Assembly (NCBI GenBank): GCA_949959185.1
Contig: CATLIX010000033.1
Span: 1-38,073 of the forward strand
Length of the DNA: 38,073 bases
Source of the DNA: an uncultured Eubacterium sp.
GTDB lineage: Bacteria; Bacillota; Clostridia; Lachnospirales; Lachnospiraceae
Direction: 5' to 3'
Shown piece after piece: positions 37,421-38,073 of this stretch (the stretch's first letter is position 1; every line of letters starts with the position of its first letter). The position numbers were made by a program, and so were the translations under genes. The notes beneath the pieces are model-generated. The model was not told where the DNA came from. It searched no databases and saw nothing but the letters and a program-made list of their open reading frames with translations.

Positions 37421-38073
37421 TGTTCATTGCTATAAAAACCGAGGACGGCGTTATCAAGGGGAAGATTTCTTTTTACTGCCGGATGTTAAAAGTAACACGG
37501 CAGGGGTTTTATAAATATCTGGCAAACAAAGACCGCCCGTGGAAATATCAGGCTTTAGCTGATGCCATGCGGGCAATCGTATCAGAGGATGAATGCAACG
37601 ATGCCTGCGGAAGAATCCGTATGTATCAGGCGCTTCTTCTGAAACAGCCGGAAGGAGTCCGCATTCCCGGCGAAAGAACCGTTTACCGCATCATAAAGGA
37701 AACCGGACTCAGCCACCGCCCGAAACGCAAACCGAACGGAATTACCAAAGCTGACCGTGAAGCACGCAAATCGGATGACCTGCTGAAACGGGATTTCAAA
37801 TCTGCAGAGCCACTGAAAAAATGCGTCACGGACATAACCGAAATCAAGGCAAAAGACGGAAAACTTTATGTATCTGCCATATTTGACTGCTATGATGCTG
37901 CAGTCCTCGGGCTGGCGATGGATACGAATATGAAAGCGGTATTATGTAAACGAACCCTTGACAATGCCGTCCACTCGTATCCGGCGCTCAGGGGAGCCAT
38001 TATCCACTCTGACCGTGGAACGCAGTACACCAGCGAAGCTTACCGGAAAGCAGCTGCCAAATATGGCATCCGC
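37417..38073 (+). CDS. IS3-family transposase OrfB, DDE integrase (3' end outside window)
   Basis: The first 219 codons of OrfB; the rest lies beyond the right edge. The N-terminal ~110 residues include the HTH_21-like segment (GRIRMYQALLLKQPEGVRIP, RTVYRIIKETGLSHRPKRKP). The rve integrase core then begins with the first catalytic Asp in CVTDITEIKAKDGKLYVSAI, and the second in IIHSDRGTQYTSEAYRKAA. The catalytic Glu is not yet reached. ATG 37417 overlaps the orfA stop, with a second ATG as codon 2. No stop or frameshift is seen in the visible part. Confidence 0.93.
   Translation, partial: MMFIAIKTEDGVIKGKISFYCRMLKVTRQGFYKYLANKDRPWKYQALADAMRAIVSEDECNDACGRIRMYQALLLKQPEGVRIPGERTVYRIIKETGLSHRPKRKPNGITKADREARKSDDLLKRDFKSAEPLKKCVTDITEIKAKDGKLYVSAIFDCYDAAVLGLAMDTNMKAVLCKRTLDNAVHSYPALRGAIIHSDRGTQYTSEAYRKAAAKYGIR

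Larger units (their letters stand above)
37000..38073 (+). mobile_element. IS3-family insertion sequence (left part; right end outside window)
   Basis: Two overlapping transposase genes (orfA and orfB) of IS3 type. The left terminus is probably at 37000-37006, where TGATGTTGTATCATT begins and the remnant gene stops matching; the exact end cannot be fixed without the right inverted repeat. The left end has TTGACA at 37019-37024 and TATAAT at 37047-37052, but the 22-bp spacing is too long for a normal promoter. Confidence 0.8.

Noticed and set aside
1-38073. tRNA or rRNA genes
   Set aside because: No tRNA cloverleaf ends (GGTTCRANNCC-type arms) or rRNA signature segments were recognised when reading both strands.

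Overview
The window looks like a chromosomal segment of a spore-forming Firmicute, most likely a gut Lachnospiraceae. Evidence: clostridial ribosome binding sites (AGGAGG-type), a CotJC spore-coat manganese-catalase fragment, the DUF5716/DUF5717 gene pair, a DUF6033-type gene, DUF4367 and DUF4474 proteins, and a split cobalamin methionine synthase. Most genes lie on the minus strand. No rRNA, tRNA or CRISPR array was seen.

Region 1 (1-3937) is visibly AT-rich and carries defence genes. From one promoter near 3600 run an AbiEi antitoxin, an AbiEii nucleotidyltransferase toxin, a DUF4297 nuclease-domain protein, a 45-aa overlapping ORF and a Walker-A ATPase that leaves the window. The block ends at about 3937 inside a cotJC gene whose 5' part is missing, so this is a recombination or insertion boundary.

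Region 2 (3938-6012) is a graveyard: cotJC fragment, an AraC/GyrI-like regulator with three lesions, and a Phd/ParE-type toxin-antitoxin pair with one frameshift in each gene.

Region 3 (6154-12904) is a compact four-gene operon: a 1179-aa DUF5717 protein, a DUF5716 Hsp70/actin-fold protein, a 248-aa helical protein and a 400-aa coiled-coil membrane protein. Its function is not known to me. A PLP aminotransferase (13012-14100) is divergent from it.

Region 4 (14232-19921) is accessory: a DUF3990 ADP-ribosyltransferase-like pair, an Rpn-family nuclease with a decayed tandem copy, a 42-aa membrane peptide beside a small secreted protein, and a sigma-factor-like gene upstream of a DUF4367 membrane protein.

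Region 5 (19935-28628) is more housekeeping: metallophosphoesterase and DUF4474 protein, then metF - MetH reactivation protein - metH in one operon behind a strong promoter with an overlapping palindrome, small unknown genes, and an L-sorbose-1-phosphate-reductase-like dehydrogenase.

Region 6 (28730-38073): an XRE regulator/ImmA-type protease pair divergent from a Cys/His-motif protein across a shared palindrome; a surface cluster (MBOAT acyltransferase, AlgX-like SGNH protein, DUF348/G5 lipoprotein); a 666-aa secreted transglutaminase-like protein with seven 55-residue repeats; and the left part of an IS3-family element that truncates another gene.
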